Below, piece by piece: positions 23,140 to 34,100 of a stretch of DNA of 64,000 nt. Where the stretch lies: assembly GCA_029834535.1 (NCBI GenBank), contig JAQMWT010000521.1:124001-188000 (forward strand). The letters run 5' to 3'. How positions within the stretch are numbered: position 1 is the stretch's first letter; each line of letters starts with the position of its first letter. The notes below the pieces were generated by a model that was not told the DNA's origin, did no database searches, and saw only the letters and a program-made list of their open reading frames with translations. This stretch comes from Chrysophaeum taylorii (Eukaryota; Sar; Pelagophyceae; Pelagomonadales; Pelagomonadaceae). A program made the translations under genes and the position numbers.

Positions 23140-25332
23140 AAGTACGACGACGACACCGTTTATTCATTTGCTCACTCTTCTTTCGCGCCTTCGGATTATT
23201 CCCTACGTTGCACCGTGCCGCGACCAAAGACATCATCTCAATCAAGCTTCTTCTAAAGGTCGTTCCTTGTTCACTCGAGAGGTGGTGTCTCTTGTTGCCT
23301 CGAGGAGCGGCGGAAATATGGCGAGTGTCAAACCCTGCAAATGATGGTGGTTGCTGCGTTTGGTTGTTTCCCGGGGCTCGGCGAGCATGTTCACGGACGA
23401 CAAGATTGCTACTACGAACCAAATTCATCGAAAGTCCAAAATCAACTCTCCCGAATGGCATTTGATTACGGCGAGCGAGCGTACTGGAGTTTTACATTAC
23501 GATCATTAATAAACCCGGATTTCAAGATTAATCTTGGTGAAATAGTATCGCTTTTCTTTGACTATTGATGGTCGTACTACCTCCGTGAAACCAACCTGCC
23601 TGGAAGCAGCACCAGCTGCCATGCCGCGCATCGCGCGACAGACCGCCTCCTCCGAGAGGTCATCTCTCGGGAGTTGTGCGCATTCTTTGTTCGGTACTCC
23701 GACCCGTCGCTCGAGTGATGGACGATAGGCCGTCGTCGCTCCCGAGTGCTGCTGCTGCTCTCTCTCTCGCATGAAACACCCTTTCGTTTTCAAACAGCCG
23801 GTCTTTCATTAAGGGACGTCTCTAGAAATGTTTGCATGTTTGTGCTATAGATTGGTGGTATTCCTCCTCGGTACCAAAAGCTTAAAGATGCACGCGGACA
23901 CTTTACGCGCATCCGAGGCAACACGGTCCAAATCCGCTGGTCGGATGCGGACGCGATCCGCGTCCGTGAGCTTTTTAAACCAAACTCGTAGCTAGCTTGC
24001 GATCCGGTTCATGGACGACAAATCAGAATTCGCCATTTTCCAAACAAACTCGTCGCTGCAAAAAAAAAATCTCCTAATATTGCAATACCCGAGATTCATT
24101 CCAACACAAATAGCAGGGGATTGCCTAATAGTTCCAACGAAAGTTCATTCGTTGTTCGCCGTCGTGCCATGAATCTCCGCTACAATTTGAGACCTCTTCC
24201 ATCGCGCGCGCGATCTCGTCCTTCTTCTGCTGCGCCTCGCATACCTTGTCGTCCTAGGGCCTGCACTGGCGAGACGCCGCTCGAAATTATTCTTGATAAA
24301 GCCAGCCAGCCAGCCAGCCAGCCAGCGCTCGAGCCCGCGACAGCAACCTTGTCGACGTGCACCTCGCCTCTCTCAAAGGAGAGGCGGCGATGACGTCGGT
24401 GAATTGTTTTTTCGCGACGACGGCGGCTTTAATGGCGTCGAGTGTCTGCCGGGAGCTTGGCGTGCGAGCGCGTTCCTGATGATGTTGGAGGATCTCGGGC
24501 ACGCTTTGTTTGCGGTTGTTGATGCCGAGGATCGATTGTACGAGAGTTCGGTGATGCCAGCAACCCCGCGTCGCTCGAGAGTCTTTTTCATAAGGCTATC
24601 GGACCAGGGGCGTCAGTAGGTGGTGGGTGTTTCAAGGACTACAGCCACAACTGGGTCATCCACGCGGGCGGAGATGGAACTTCGGCGGCGGCATCACACA
24701 CAGCAACGAAAGAACGAGTCGGCATTATTTATTAGGGATCGAGTTGCCGATGACTTGCTGGATCCCAAAAATAGGCCGACGCCGCGCGCCACAACGTGCC
24801 AGATAAGGGCTTCGTCCGTCTCGCTGAACACCCAAGTCAACCGACTTCCACCTTTTCTTGCGCAGGGAAGCAAGCCTAAAGCGAGTACGGCCAAGGTATT
24901 CTGGGACCGACGGGACCTTCTTCCAAGGAGATGGTCGTCGCCGGACGCTTCAAGGGTTGGCCCTAGGGGGGGGTGGAGGGGCATTGTCGGTTCAGTTGGA
25001 GCGAAAAAAATGCAGCAGTCTTCGTGCCTCAAAGTGGATGATCTTCGTGGTCTCTGACGTCCTTCCTGTGCAGCGCTGATTAGCAATCATCTTCTCGAAG
25101 AGCGAGGGGGGTCGCCGTGGCGGCTTCACTTCTCGGCGGGTAAAATTAAATTAATTATCGGCAGCTTCCTAAACAAACGCAGAAGCGCTCAGCAGGCGCC
25201 TTCTCTGTTTTGTGCCCCGTCCCACGCTCGTACTATACACTAGAGAGCAAAAACGATGGTCGTATTCGGCTCGACTCGGCGTCTAGCATCCTGCCTCGCT
25301 CGCGCACTCGCGCTCGCATCTTAATAAGTCAC
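23140..25332. other. interval with one possible unidentified coding stretch
   Basis: On the minus strand, about 24600-24330 reads as a plausible helical peptide (LQHHQERARTPSSRQTLDAI, then AAVVAKKQFTDVIAAS). A (CCAG)n array at 24299-24328 interrupts it. I cannot name it. The rest, including 23340-24100 and 24630-25330, shows no supported gene. Confidence 0.3.
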
Positions 25333-26148
25333 TCACTCACTCTCTAGGCCCGTGGTCGTCGCCAGGAGGTGGTCGCGGCTCGCTTTGAGGCGGGCCTTGG
25401 TCTCCTCAGAAGAGGCCTCGGCGATGGCCCTGTCGTAGGCGTGGAGTGCATCCGGCACGCGGTCAGCTCTCGAAAAAGAAAGCGCCAGGAGTTCGAGATT
25501 CTGGATCGTCGGCGGGAGCTTGACGGCTGTTTCGAGGGCATCACGTCCGAGGGCGAGGAGGGCCCGCGCGCGGATTTGCCCCTCCCCTAACCTCGCCGCA
25601 CGCTCGAAATTTCCGGCTTTGAAAGCGGCTTTCGCCGCGGAAAAAAATTCGCCGCGAGATTCGAACCGATCGGCGGCCGTCGAAAAAAATTCCGAACCCT
25701 CAAGACCCAGCTCCTCCGACGCGAAACCCGCACACAAAGCGCACTGCGCGGCGTGCGGCGTCGTCCCCCGCGCCGTCGCCGCGATGCCCAGAGCTTCCCG
25801 GAATCTTCCTCGTCGCGCGAGCGCTTCGGACGTGACGTCGGCCAACCGAGCGCACGTCTCCGGACACCATCGATTCGCTTCCTCGTACGCGCCGAGGTGG
25901 AAGCAGGCGGTCGCTCGATTCCGTTCGAGTCGAAGCTCGAGCTGAGAATCGTCCTTGCGAATCGCGGCGGCGCATTCCTCGTACGTCCGCAGCGCTTCGC
26001 GGAACAGGCTCTTCTTGCCGCCGTCCAGCGCGGCGTTCGCGAGCCAGTTCCCTTTCTCGAGAAGTTCGATGGCACGGCCGTTGCCTTCGTCGTCGTCGTT
26101 TCCCACATTCGAGAATCTCGCGTAGTCCACATCGTAGCAGGACGCCAT
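25333..26148 (-). CDS. TPR-like helical repeat protein
   Basis: This is an uninterrupted 271-residue protein. It is almost entirely amphipathic helix pairs of the tetratricopeptide type: EALRTYEECAAAIRKDD, RNRATACFHLGAYEEANRWC, GKAALxA-like SAAKAAFKAGNFERAARLG, then ALETAVKLPPTIQNLELLAL and VPDALHAYDRAIAEAS. Such repeats act as protein-binding scaffolds; no catalytic motif is present and no partner can be inferred. I chose the ATG at 26148; an upstream ATG in another frame belongs to a duplicated GCCATGAGGGTT. A 135-bp LINE tail sits 43 bp upstream of the start codon, in the likely promoter or 5' UTR. Confidence 0.72.
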   Translation of the reverse strand: MASCYDVDYARFSNVGNDDDEGNGRAIELLEKGNWLANAALDGGKKSLFREALRTYEECAAAIRKDDSQLELRLERNRATACFHLGAYEEANRWCPETCARLADVTSEALARRGRFREALGIAATARGTTPHAAQCALCAGFASEELGLEGSEFFSTAADRFESRGEFFSAAKAAFKAGNFERAARLGEGQIRARALLALGRDALETAVKLPPTIQNLELLALSFSRADRVPDALHAYDRAIAEASSEETKARLKASRDHLLATTTGLESE

Positions 26149-26190
26149 GAGGGTTTAGGATGAGAAACGAACGCCATGAGGGTTAGTTAG

Positions 26191-26325
26191 TGGCGGTCCG
26201 CCATCCATGCACTTTCCAAAGCTTCTACCCCAACTGTGTGAATTTTTGCTCTGTGATCCTGGACCGGCTACTACCGGCCCAGCCTGGCTCCCATGCCCGG
26301 GAGAGGTCCGAAGTTAGTTAGTTAG
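26191..26325 (+). mobile_element. LINE 3'-end fragment, plus strand
   Basis: About 135 bp match the last part of the LINE (3' UTR from GGCGGTCCGCCATC, both tail hairpins, (GTTA)n). It is bounded on the left by GTTAGTTAG and on the right by the tail, so the target duplication cannot be separated from the tail. Confidence 0.9.
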
Positions 26326-26329
26326 CTAT

Positions 26330-27560
26330 TTCACAACGGACTTGGGTATTATTAATTATGCCACCAAGCGCGCGGACGGAAAAAAAAGGCGCATCCTACT
26401 ATCGGCCACAGCTCCTCGCACGACAAGCATTTGGCGTCATCACGAGTGGTCGGATTTTGTGCGGGGAACGGAGAGAGAGACGAACGGTACCTTCGCGTTT
26501 TTGATGCAGCGAAGAAAGCTCCTTCCTCGACTGAGGCGTGGCTGGACGTGAGGATCGAGCCAGCGACAGCGGCAGCATCTCGGGGCTACAACGGAAGCGG
26601 TTCATGGAGGCATGGCCCTCACTAATAAACAGTGTGGCGACGCTTCCAGCAAGAGATCATAGAAGCGTTCGCGAGGAAAGGCGGTGGCTCGATCGTTGTT
26701 GTCGCGGGACGATACGTCTGACGAGCATCGGGCTCGGCAAGCGGAAAAGGTATGGCCAGCAGCAGCGCCCCGCTAAGCAAGCAGGCTACGTTGATCGCGA
26801 GAGCAGAGCGAGGACAAGACGGGAAGACGGAGACGCAGGCCGTTGTTTGCAGAGGACGCCGGAGCGCGAGCCGTGAGAGAGAGCCGGTAGGAACCCGGCG
26901 GCCAGGAGACGTACCGGTCGTTGGCGTTCCTGGCAATCTATCGCTGAAACGCGCCTGTGCGTGGCTGCACCGCCCTCGACAGAGGGAGGATGCGCGGTGA
27001 GCCGTGACGGGGAGACTGCGGCAAAGACGTCTGTGCCGCGAGCCGTCGACGGGGAATAATAATTCCTGGAGGAGGCCAGCGTTGACGCCAATCGCAGTAC
27101 GATTTGGCCGTCAAATCTCCAACCACAATGCGCAGCCCTTGGGGCCCAAACACCGCGAGACGAATGAATTTTCCTGTCGGCGTACGCAGCGCGGTGTTCG
27201 CGCTGGACGTCGCCGGCTCGCTCGTCGACTGGGCTGCTCGGGGCGGCGATCGCGGCTTCGTGGTCCGGCGTCTGGCAGTGTAAAACCGCTTTGATCAGGC
27301 CGGCGAGACTAGGCGTTCTCCGCCGCACGCAATAGGAACGTCTCGACATGGACTCGAAGGAACGGAACGCGAGCGATGGACGCAACGCAAAAACAAGCCC
27401 GAAGAAAAAGGCTCGACCGTGTCGGACGCCCGCTTCGTGCACGAGCCCACTGCTGAGCACGCAAAGAATCGTTGTCCTTTGAGATGTTCGGGTGGTCGTG
27501 AATTTTTACCCTCTGAGTGTCGCCAAGGATGCCTCGCCCGGACGGAAGGACGACGGCCAC
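26330..27560. other. interval without a supported gene
   Basis: Several 60-220 codon ORFs on both strands overlap with no family signature. It may be the 3' part of the LINE relic at 27565-28631, since it lies directly downstream on the same strand, but I see no motif that proves this. Confidence 0.3.
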
Positions 27561-27564
27561 GACT

Positions 27565-28631
27565 CTAGTTCCGCATAGAGTTCGGAACGATCGGCCGCCC
27601 CTCTACCAGATCCTGGACGGAGGGGTGGTCCAAGACGCGAAGACCCTGGTATCCAAGGACGGACGTGTCGAGCCGCAGCGCACCATTGTGCGCTTTGATC
27701 TCCTCACCATATGCCGCCAGCACCGTGGCGCGAGGCCATCCAGGACGCCGTCGTCGAAGAAGAAGAAGCGGCCACAGCCCCCGAGCGGGCGGAGCCTGTC
27801 TCGTTTGAAATCTTCTTCTGCTCGGGGTAGTCCGCGACCGCGCACACCACCGGGAAGGTTGGCATGCCCTGGCGCCCGCCATTCTCCAAACGAAAGAAGG
27901 CATCGTAGCCGTCGTGAACGATGAGGCGCCAAGGAGGCGACCGACCCCAGTTGCGCAGCACCTCTTTATCGCTCTTTCTCGCTCGATGCGATTGAAGCTT
28001 ATCTCCATATCGAGCTTGATGAAGGCAAAATCGAGGCGGAGGTCGCCACGCAGACGCCGCACTGAACTGGATGGCAACGTCGTTACGAACGTGCAACGCC
28101 GAGGCTTTGTAGCTCGGACACAAAAAAAACGCAATAGCACCCGCGTCCATGGACTCGAGGGGCTTCTTGAGGAGCACCTGGTTCCAGGCTCGCCGGCAGC
28201 ATACCTGATGACCGGCGCGGATGAGGCTTGGGGTGCGCCCGGCAGCGCGATGTCCACGTCACGGAGGCGCGCTCGTAGCCTCAACAAATCCCGCGCTGCG
28301 CTCGCAAAATTCAAAGGAGGAAATGGGGGGACAGCCAGCCACTTGATAACCCTTTCCATATCCTTGTTCTACGCGCTGCGTGCGTAGAGTGATTCTGCTT
28401 GGACTGGTGCGGTCGAGCGAATTGCGAGCGACTAGAGCTGCGGCGAGGCCCGGCGGGAGCTCCGAGCGAAACCGCCGCGGCCGCGCGCGCCTTCTTCTTC
28501 GCTGGCGAACCGACGCCGGGGCCCGCCGCCTCGGCCTCTTTCGTCGTATTCTTCTTGCGACCGGCAGCGTTGGCCTTGAGCTCACGGGTTTGAGGCGATG
28601 CTTGTTGACGAGCAGGACAACACCCGCTCAC
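27565..28631 (-). pseudogene. degenerate reverse transcriptase of a second LINE-type element
   Basis: Across frames I see three RT landmarks in order: FIKLDMEISFNRIERERAI (motif A type, with Asp and a FN pair), LENGGRQGMPTFPVVCAVAD (motif B type, GxRQG) and FFDDGVLDGLAP (motif C type, with the DD pair). Upstream, a basic Ala/Lys/Arg-rich leader lies at 28631-28311. RT copies cDNA from RNA; this copy is interrupted by several frame changes and cannot be active. The residues around motif C differ from the YADDVAFLF of the LINE at 8 and 38 kb, so it is a different family. Confidence 0.6.
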
Positions 28632-28639
28632 CTTTGACG

Positions 28640-29715
28640 TTCTCGGTCCTTTTCCTCGCTCCAGCTCTCGCTCGTGCTAGTCAAAGCACCACACCAAGCG
28701 CTTCCCCGCGTCGTGCTCGCGCGACTTCGAGTACTGCCCCACGCCCTGCCGGGAGTGGGTCAAAAGAGTCCTCTCGTGCCTTTGGAGGCGAGCGCACGGT
28801 TCGGGTGTACTACTCCGTATCTCCGACCGCAGCTATGATGACGGACGAAAGCCGCCACCAGGCTGCGTGGATGCATCGACGCTCTCCGGACGCGCTCGGA
28901 CTGGGCGCGTCAGACACGCGCCGCAACGCTTCTCCATTTTCCTCAAGAAATGAGGTTAAAAACTCGGTTTTGTGGGTGCGTGTTCTTTTTGAGTATTTAT
29001 TATTTGCGCACAAGCTTCCCGGCGCAATTAACTTTCAGATCGTCATCCCACCACGTGTTGTTCTGACGAAGCAAAAGGTCCCCCAAAAAAAAACTTGGAT
29101 GGATTATTGCCCTAGTTGGGGGAAGCTCGATAGGCGTCGAAAGGGGGTTGGTTGGTTCCAACTGGCCAGTTTGCTCTCGAGGCCAGCCATCCCGCACTCG
29201 TTATTCTATACAAGAGGATGGAGATCCGCTGGCTCGTAAGCACGAAGACGCGCAATACCAAGTTACGTCACAAAGAGATGGAGCGAGCCATATCATACAA
29301 CAGACGGGACGGCGCCGCTGGAAGGTGACAAAAAAACCAGAAGAACGGCCATCCGCACCCGCGACGAACCACCAACAAGCACGGTCCACCACCACTTTGA
29401 TGGTGGCGAAGGAAGAATACGTGCGTCATCATCTGGAAGAAGGTATATCCCCCCCGTCCGTCCGTCCGCCGGCCTCGCTCTCGTTGCCCACCCGCCGCAT
29501 TTTGATCGTAATATCCGGGGCCAACCAACCAACCAACCAACCAAGAGCGAAATCGCCAACGATAGTTGATCCTCCAAGCGCGCGGTCAGGGAAGAGACCA
29601 CTACACTCTTAGTAGCCGCCGCCGTCGTCGTCGTCGCCGTCGAGTATTATCTTAGAAGCGAGGGCGAAGAAGCACAAGTGTTCTTGGTGGTGATGGTGAA
29701 GGAGGACCCTCCCTC
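28640..29715. other. interval without a supported gene
   Basis: I see only short ORFs and a (CCAA)n array at about 29520-29542. Confidence 0.4.
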
Positions 29716-30606
29716 CTAGTTGGGAGGAGCGAGGGAGGCGATGGCGTCTTTTAGGGTGAGGAGGGGCTTGGTCCCGTTGAAGATTTCGGGAATAGCATCG
29801 AGGTCTATGCCCGCAGCCTCCATCTCCGGCAGGTACTTGGAGGGTCCACCGAGAATTTTAATTTTCTCTTTCGTAACGGGGTGTATGAAGGGCGAGATTA
29901 TAGTCCAGACGGACCGGAAGACGAACGGCGCGTTCAGCACGAAACATTTCCACATCGTTTCCGGAAAAAAGGCGTTGGCCGCACCCATAATAGCAATCGT
30001 CATCTCGCGGACCTTGGGCCGCGTCATCAACGTACCTAACGAAACTTCGGCGAGGTCTATAACGTACACCTGTTTGTACCTACGCGGGCCGCGTTCCTTC
30101 GAGGCTCGGGCTTGCAAAAGTCGAATGCCCTCCATGCATTTCATGCGGACGGCCTTCGCCTCGTCGGGGGTTAACGGGTATTCGACGACCTTGACGATAT
30201 CCCCGAGCCGTTCCCCCCAAATCAGATGTCCGTACTTATCGAATCCTCCGACCGCAGAATTCATCGCTTCGTGAAGCACGTCCTCGCCCTTCAAACCCTT
30301 GATCATCACGTCCGGGTGCTCGAGGCGCCACTCCCCGATCCGCTGAAACGTAGCGATCGCCTCGGAGATACGTTCCTTCTCCGTACCTTTGTTGTTCGTA
30401 ATCATCCCGCGAAAGATACGAATCCGACTCGTCTCGTCAAAAGTATCCATGATGTTCTTCGCGTTTGAGATTTCCGGAACAATATCACCGCTCATCATCG
30501 CCTCCTCGCCCTCGTCGAGCTCCTTGTTCTCGAGGAGCGTCGCGTTTAAAGGGAGTTTCAGCCGCGTCAGCGCTTCATCGTCAACACCCATCTTGTCGTG
30601 ACTCAT
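29716..30606 (-). CDS. Sec14-like / CRAL-TRIO domain lipid-transfer protein
   Basis: This is an intact single-exon protein of 296 residues. A helical N-terminal part includes an E-W-R pattern (RIGEWRLEHPDVMIKGL). The lipid-binding fold follows: GGFDKYGHLIWGERLGDI, KQVYVIDLAEVSLGTLM, then ANAFFPETMWKCFVLNAPFV and ISPFIHPVTKEKIKILGG. These match the conserved DK-G-P, I-D-L, YPE-N-P-F and T-KI positions of Sec14 proteins, with FPETMWKC for the usual YPE-R. Sec14 proteins carry phosphatidylinositol or related lipids between membranes. The ATG at 30606 gives MSHDKMGVDDEAL; no signal peptide is seen. A (GGGA)n array lies 40 bp upstream. Confidence 0.85.
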   Translation of the reverse strand: MSHDKMGVDDEALTRLKLPLNATLLENKELDEGEEAMMSGDIVPEISNAKNIMDTFDETSRIRIFRGMITNNKGTEKERISEAIATFQRIGEWRLEHPDVMIKGLKGEDVLHEAMNSAVGGFDKYGHLIWGERLGDIVKVVEYPLTPDEAKAVRMKCMEGIRLLQARASKERGPRRYKQVYVIDLAEVSLGTLMTRPKVREMTIAIMGAANAFFPETMWKCFVLNAPFVFRSVWTIISPFIHPVTKEKIKILGGPSKYLPEMEAAGIDLDAIPEIFNGTKPLLTLKDAIASLAPPN

Positions 30607-30642
30607 CCTCTATATAACACTTACCCTTCCTTTCTCCAGAGA

Positions 30643-30681
30643 GAGGGAGGGAGGGAGGGAGGGAGGGAGGGAGGGAGGGAG
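30643..30681. repeat. (GGGA)n microsatellite
   Basis: About nine GGGA units lie in the likely 5' region of the Sec14-like gene. Confidence 0.9.
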
Positions 30682-30739
30682 GTCCCAACAACCACCAGAC
30701 ACCAACATCCTCTTGACGGCTCTTCTGATTCCGTCGAAT

Positions 30740-32050
30740 GCAACCAACCAACCAACCTTGGTCATCGTTTGTGCAACACATCTGCCCAAAGCCACCGCTC
30801 TCATCAAACGTAAGGTACAGACATACCACCACTCACTCTGTGTCCCTGCTCTGTTTTGCGATTCTCGGTGGCAGTGGCAACAACAAACGCCCGCCCACTT
30901 TTTTTTTTAATCAGGCACCATCTTTCTCGCCTATTCATCGGATGGCCCTGCGTACAGCACAACAGACCTCGTCATCACTTTTTATGAAAACTTCCATGCA
31001 ATGCCAACATGGAGCCGTTCCGGAGCAGCGAAAAAAATCACGCAGTTCGGGCAGAGAGGACGGGCGAGGACTGGTTGATGGCGGACCGCCACTGCGGGTT
31101 TCGCGCTCTGCCCAACCGAGCGAACGTGCCGCAAGCGACGACGACGACGAAACCTCGCAGTATGTTTTCATGGATGGATGACAGCAGCGTTCTTTGTACA
31201 CATTACGCGAAGCTTTAGCGACCTGGATGGCCAAAGAATGCTACACCCGTCTTGGTTGCTGGAACATTAAGGATCTGGCGACACGCGTAGCTACGAGCTT
31301 ATTATCAACGGCACGGTCGTTTTACACCTTGTTTTGGTTTTTTATGACCTTCTTGTCGCTCATCCATCCTCGCTCATGTCTTGGCCAATATTATTTTGCC
31401 TTTATGACACGCTTCAGGTCTTTTACCGACCAAATGAAATTTATCTTGGCATGCGCATTACCCGCGATCGTTCTCATGTCGACTGTCTGCCGCAGACTGT
31501 CCCCCAGATGGCTCCCCAGATCTAGCCTACATGACTCGTGTCGTCGTACTGTTGGTACCTTGTCTGTTATGACACGCGCGGACATTACTTGGATTGTAAA
31601 TTAGATTGCGCCTTTTTTTCGCTGACAATCCTGGAAAGCCTCATTGGCACGCTACTCGACATTGTCTCCGATACCTCGACGGCACGCAAGATCTCGCCCT
31701 CCTCGTTCTTTTTCGCGAAATTCCGACCTTATTCTTCGTGGATCCTCAGATTCAAGTTGGGCTGCTGACAATCCTGATGGCCGCCATTCCACTCATCAAT
31801 ACATCCTAGCCCGATCATCTTTTGAAGCTGAACTTCTCGCACTATATGCTGCCACTGCAGGACTTTCGTGGCGCTCTTTTTTGACCTTTCAACGAAAGAA
31901 AAAAAGGTCCCGATATTATGTCGACAATCAAACAACCGCCACTCAGAATGTCATAAGAAACCGCATTCTGGATCTCCGGCACACACCCACGTATTGACAA
32001 TCCGAGCGACATTTTCACAAGAAGCACATAAGCACACCTATTCCTCCGCC
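30740..32050 (+). mobile_element. copia-type retrotransposon remnant with nested LINE fragment
   Basis: The segment 30760-30900 is similar to 56780-56600 (opposite strand), which lies upstream of another copia RT. From 31400 on, several frames give copia polymerase signatures: VFYRPNEIYLGMRITRD, then NPGKPHWHATRHCLRYLDGT (the RNase H approach), then ARSSFEAELLALYAATAGLSW and a DNQ motif (VDNQTTATQNVI). Copia order is kept, but frames change many times and the 5' part is largely gone. A LINE 3' fragment on the minus strand (about 31008-31110) lies inside it. Confidence 0.8.
31008..31110 (-). mobile_element. LINE 3' UTR fragment without tail
   Basis: It contains the segment around GGCGGACCGCCACTGCGG and AAAATCACGCAGTT seen in all LINE 3' ends here. 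The hairpins and (GTTA)n are missing or eroded. Confidence 0.75.
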
Positions 32051-32141
32051 TTGGCCTCCATACTCGCGCTGACACGTACCTCTCCACTTTCTTTCTTTCT
32101 TTCTTTCTTTTTGGGCAGGCAACAACGTGCCGTGAAACTTA

Positions 32142-34100
32142 TTACCATTTCTTACTATTCAGTGTGCTATGACACTTGCCCCAGTGCCTAGGTATCTTGC
32201 ACCTTACGACGTAATCAACGGGCGTGAGTTTTTTCAACAACGGACATGTCTGTTGTGGGCGGCTCGAGCAACCACCCGCGCGTAGAACTTCGGTCAAAGC
32301 ATCGGCACGAGACTTAAGCAATTGGCGCACGGGCTGACTGAGCAAAATGTAATTAGCCGGGAGCATCGCAAGAAAGGCTAAAGCATCATCCTGTCGCACA
32401 TTCGGCCAATTGAACTGTCGCGAATCCACGGCTGATCGAAAGGCATTAGGAGACGTTCCAATTTCAGCAGCACCCTTTTTTGGCAACATAAGCACAGGAA
32501 GGGCTTGGCGACAGCCGCATCCGAGGGCGCGAGAACAGCGTTTTGCTGGGCGAGGGGGGTGGCGCGCTAAAGTTTTGTGCCCGGGGGGGGGGTCTGCGAC
32601 CTCCTAGCACGAAAGTTTCGTGGTGCTAGGGGGGTGTCTGACCTGACCACCGCGCACGCACTCTAGAAGAGGCCTCGAATGCCTGCCGAGCGCCCAGGTG
32701 GTCAGCAGAGCTATAGAAATACGGACTGGGTGCCGGCGACGAGCGCCTCTGCTAGCCTCGTCGCGGGCATTAAAGGGGTTAAAAGAATCGGATAAGAGGA
32801 GGCGCGGCAGCAGGAAAATAACAGTGGCTTAGCCATACGCGCGACTCCGAACCGCAATACTTGTCGGGATATTGTACGCGCCCTGTCCTTCCTCAAGACG
32901 ACGATGATGACGACAACGAACCGCCCCCCGCGAACATGGCGAGGTCAACGAGCCAGACTCCGTCGACGAGCGCCCGCCCTCGAGGATGAGGAGGATGAGA
33001 GCCCAGCTCCAGAGGAGAACCGAACCCCCGCGACTACCTACCTCATGGACCTCGGAGACGCCACATTCTACCATGAGGCCGCCACATTCCTTACGACCCA
33101 TTCAGCGTCGCCACAGACCCCCCTCGAAACCCAATTTCCCTGCCAAACTTGTAGCCTACATTGCAGAGCCACTACTCAGGTGCTGCGGTGCCCGTCGTCC
33201 TAGGGGGTGGGGGGCGATCCCTCCGCGCTATAGAGGAGGCCTAGGGCAGGGGATACCGACCCCCCAGCGCTAAGCTTTCGTGCTGGGGAGGGCGTTCTTT
33301 TCGTGTTCTCGCCCCCGGATGCGGCTGTCGCCAAGCCAAGTCCCTAAGACGAGTGGCTTGATACCACACTGTAATCTGCAAGTGGGCACTCGAGTTTGGC
33401 CGGAGTGAGGCGATACGGTGTCATCTAAAGACCACCACGCATATCGAACGCAGTGGCTCAGCATGAGCATTGCATTCTCATCCAAGTGCGAGTTATCTAG
33501 TATTCCAAGTTCCTTCACGACTTTTTCCGCGTCTTCTTAGCCTCGTTGTCCTTCACGTGCTCCGGAGTTTAAAGGCACACCATCTTTTCATCCTGCGGGG
33601 CACATCGAACTTATCTTCGAATCTGACTTCCGGGTGACTTTCATTAACCTTCTTAGCTGTCGACCTTTGAAATTCTACTCTCCTTTGACTCGTACTCCCG
33701 GTTCAATCTTCGGTTCCGTTTCTCAATTCTGATCCGGCAAAAAGTCCATCTGCGGTTCACGCGGGGGTGCAAAAGAAGCAAGCGACGTCCCCGTCGCATT
33801 CGCTTTAGGCGACAAGAAGGGCAAGTTGGGATTTTGTAAATCTTGCTGTGAGATCAACGGAGTTTGCACGCAGTTTCCGAAATAAACTTCAGAGGGTTGG
33901 TCACGCAAAGGGCGTCCTCGCGGACCTCGCCGCCGACCTGGCGGTACAGAGTTATGAACATTTCTGACCAAAATAGCAACAGAGTCTGGTAAGCTAAATG
34001 TTTGATCCTCTCTGTTTTCGTCAATCCAGCCCATCTAGTCAACAACTCAGCTGTCATGGTCAAGGGTTTGGTGTAAGAACCGCATCAATAGCTTGTTTGT
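32142..34100 (-). pseudogene. decayed gypsy copy interrupted by a TIR element
   Basis: The RT pieces match the gypsy element at 3.0-11.8 kb: LPVLMLPKKG, NAFRSAVDSRQF and NVRQDDALAFLAM in 32495-32142, and LGILDNSHLDENAMLMLSHC in 33518-33270. The middle of RT is deleted after ALAFLAM. Removing 32502-33337 and one AAG joins the two RT pieces in frame, so that insertion came after the gypsy one. Further upstream (33520-34100) only weakly similar gag-pol linker sequence remains. Confidence 0.82.
32502..33337. mobile_element. 836-bp non-autonomous DNA transposon with TIRs
   Basis: The two ends are inverted repeats. Each starts GGCTTGGCGACAGCCGCATC read inward, and similarity continues for about 15 more bases. 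A 3-bp duplication, AAG, flanks it (32499-32501 and 33338-33340). Each subterminal region has a hairpin built around a CACGAAA or TTTCGTG core. Inside I find no transposase. The insertion lies in a decayed gypsy RT, and the empty-site sequence can be read from the intact gypsy copy. TSD length and TIR do not settle the superfamily. Confidence 0.88.

Noticed and set aside
25333-30606. TPR-like and Sec14-like genes as a co-regulated pair
   Set aside because: They lie on the same strand but 3.5 kb apart with a LINE relic between them; nothing supports co-regulation.
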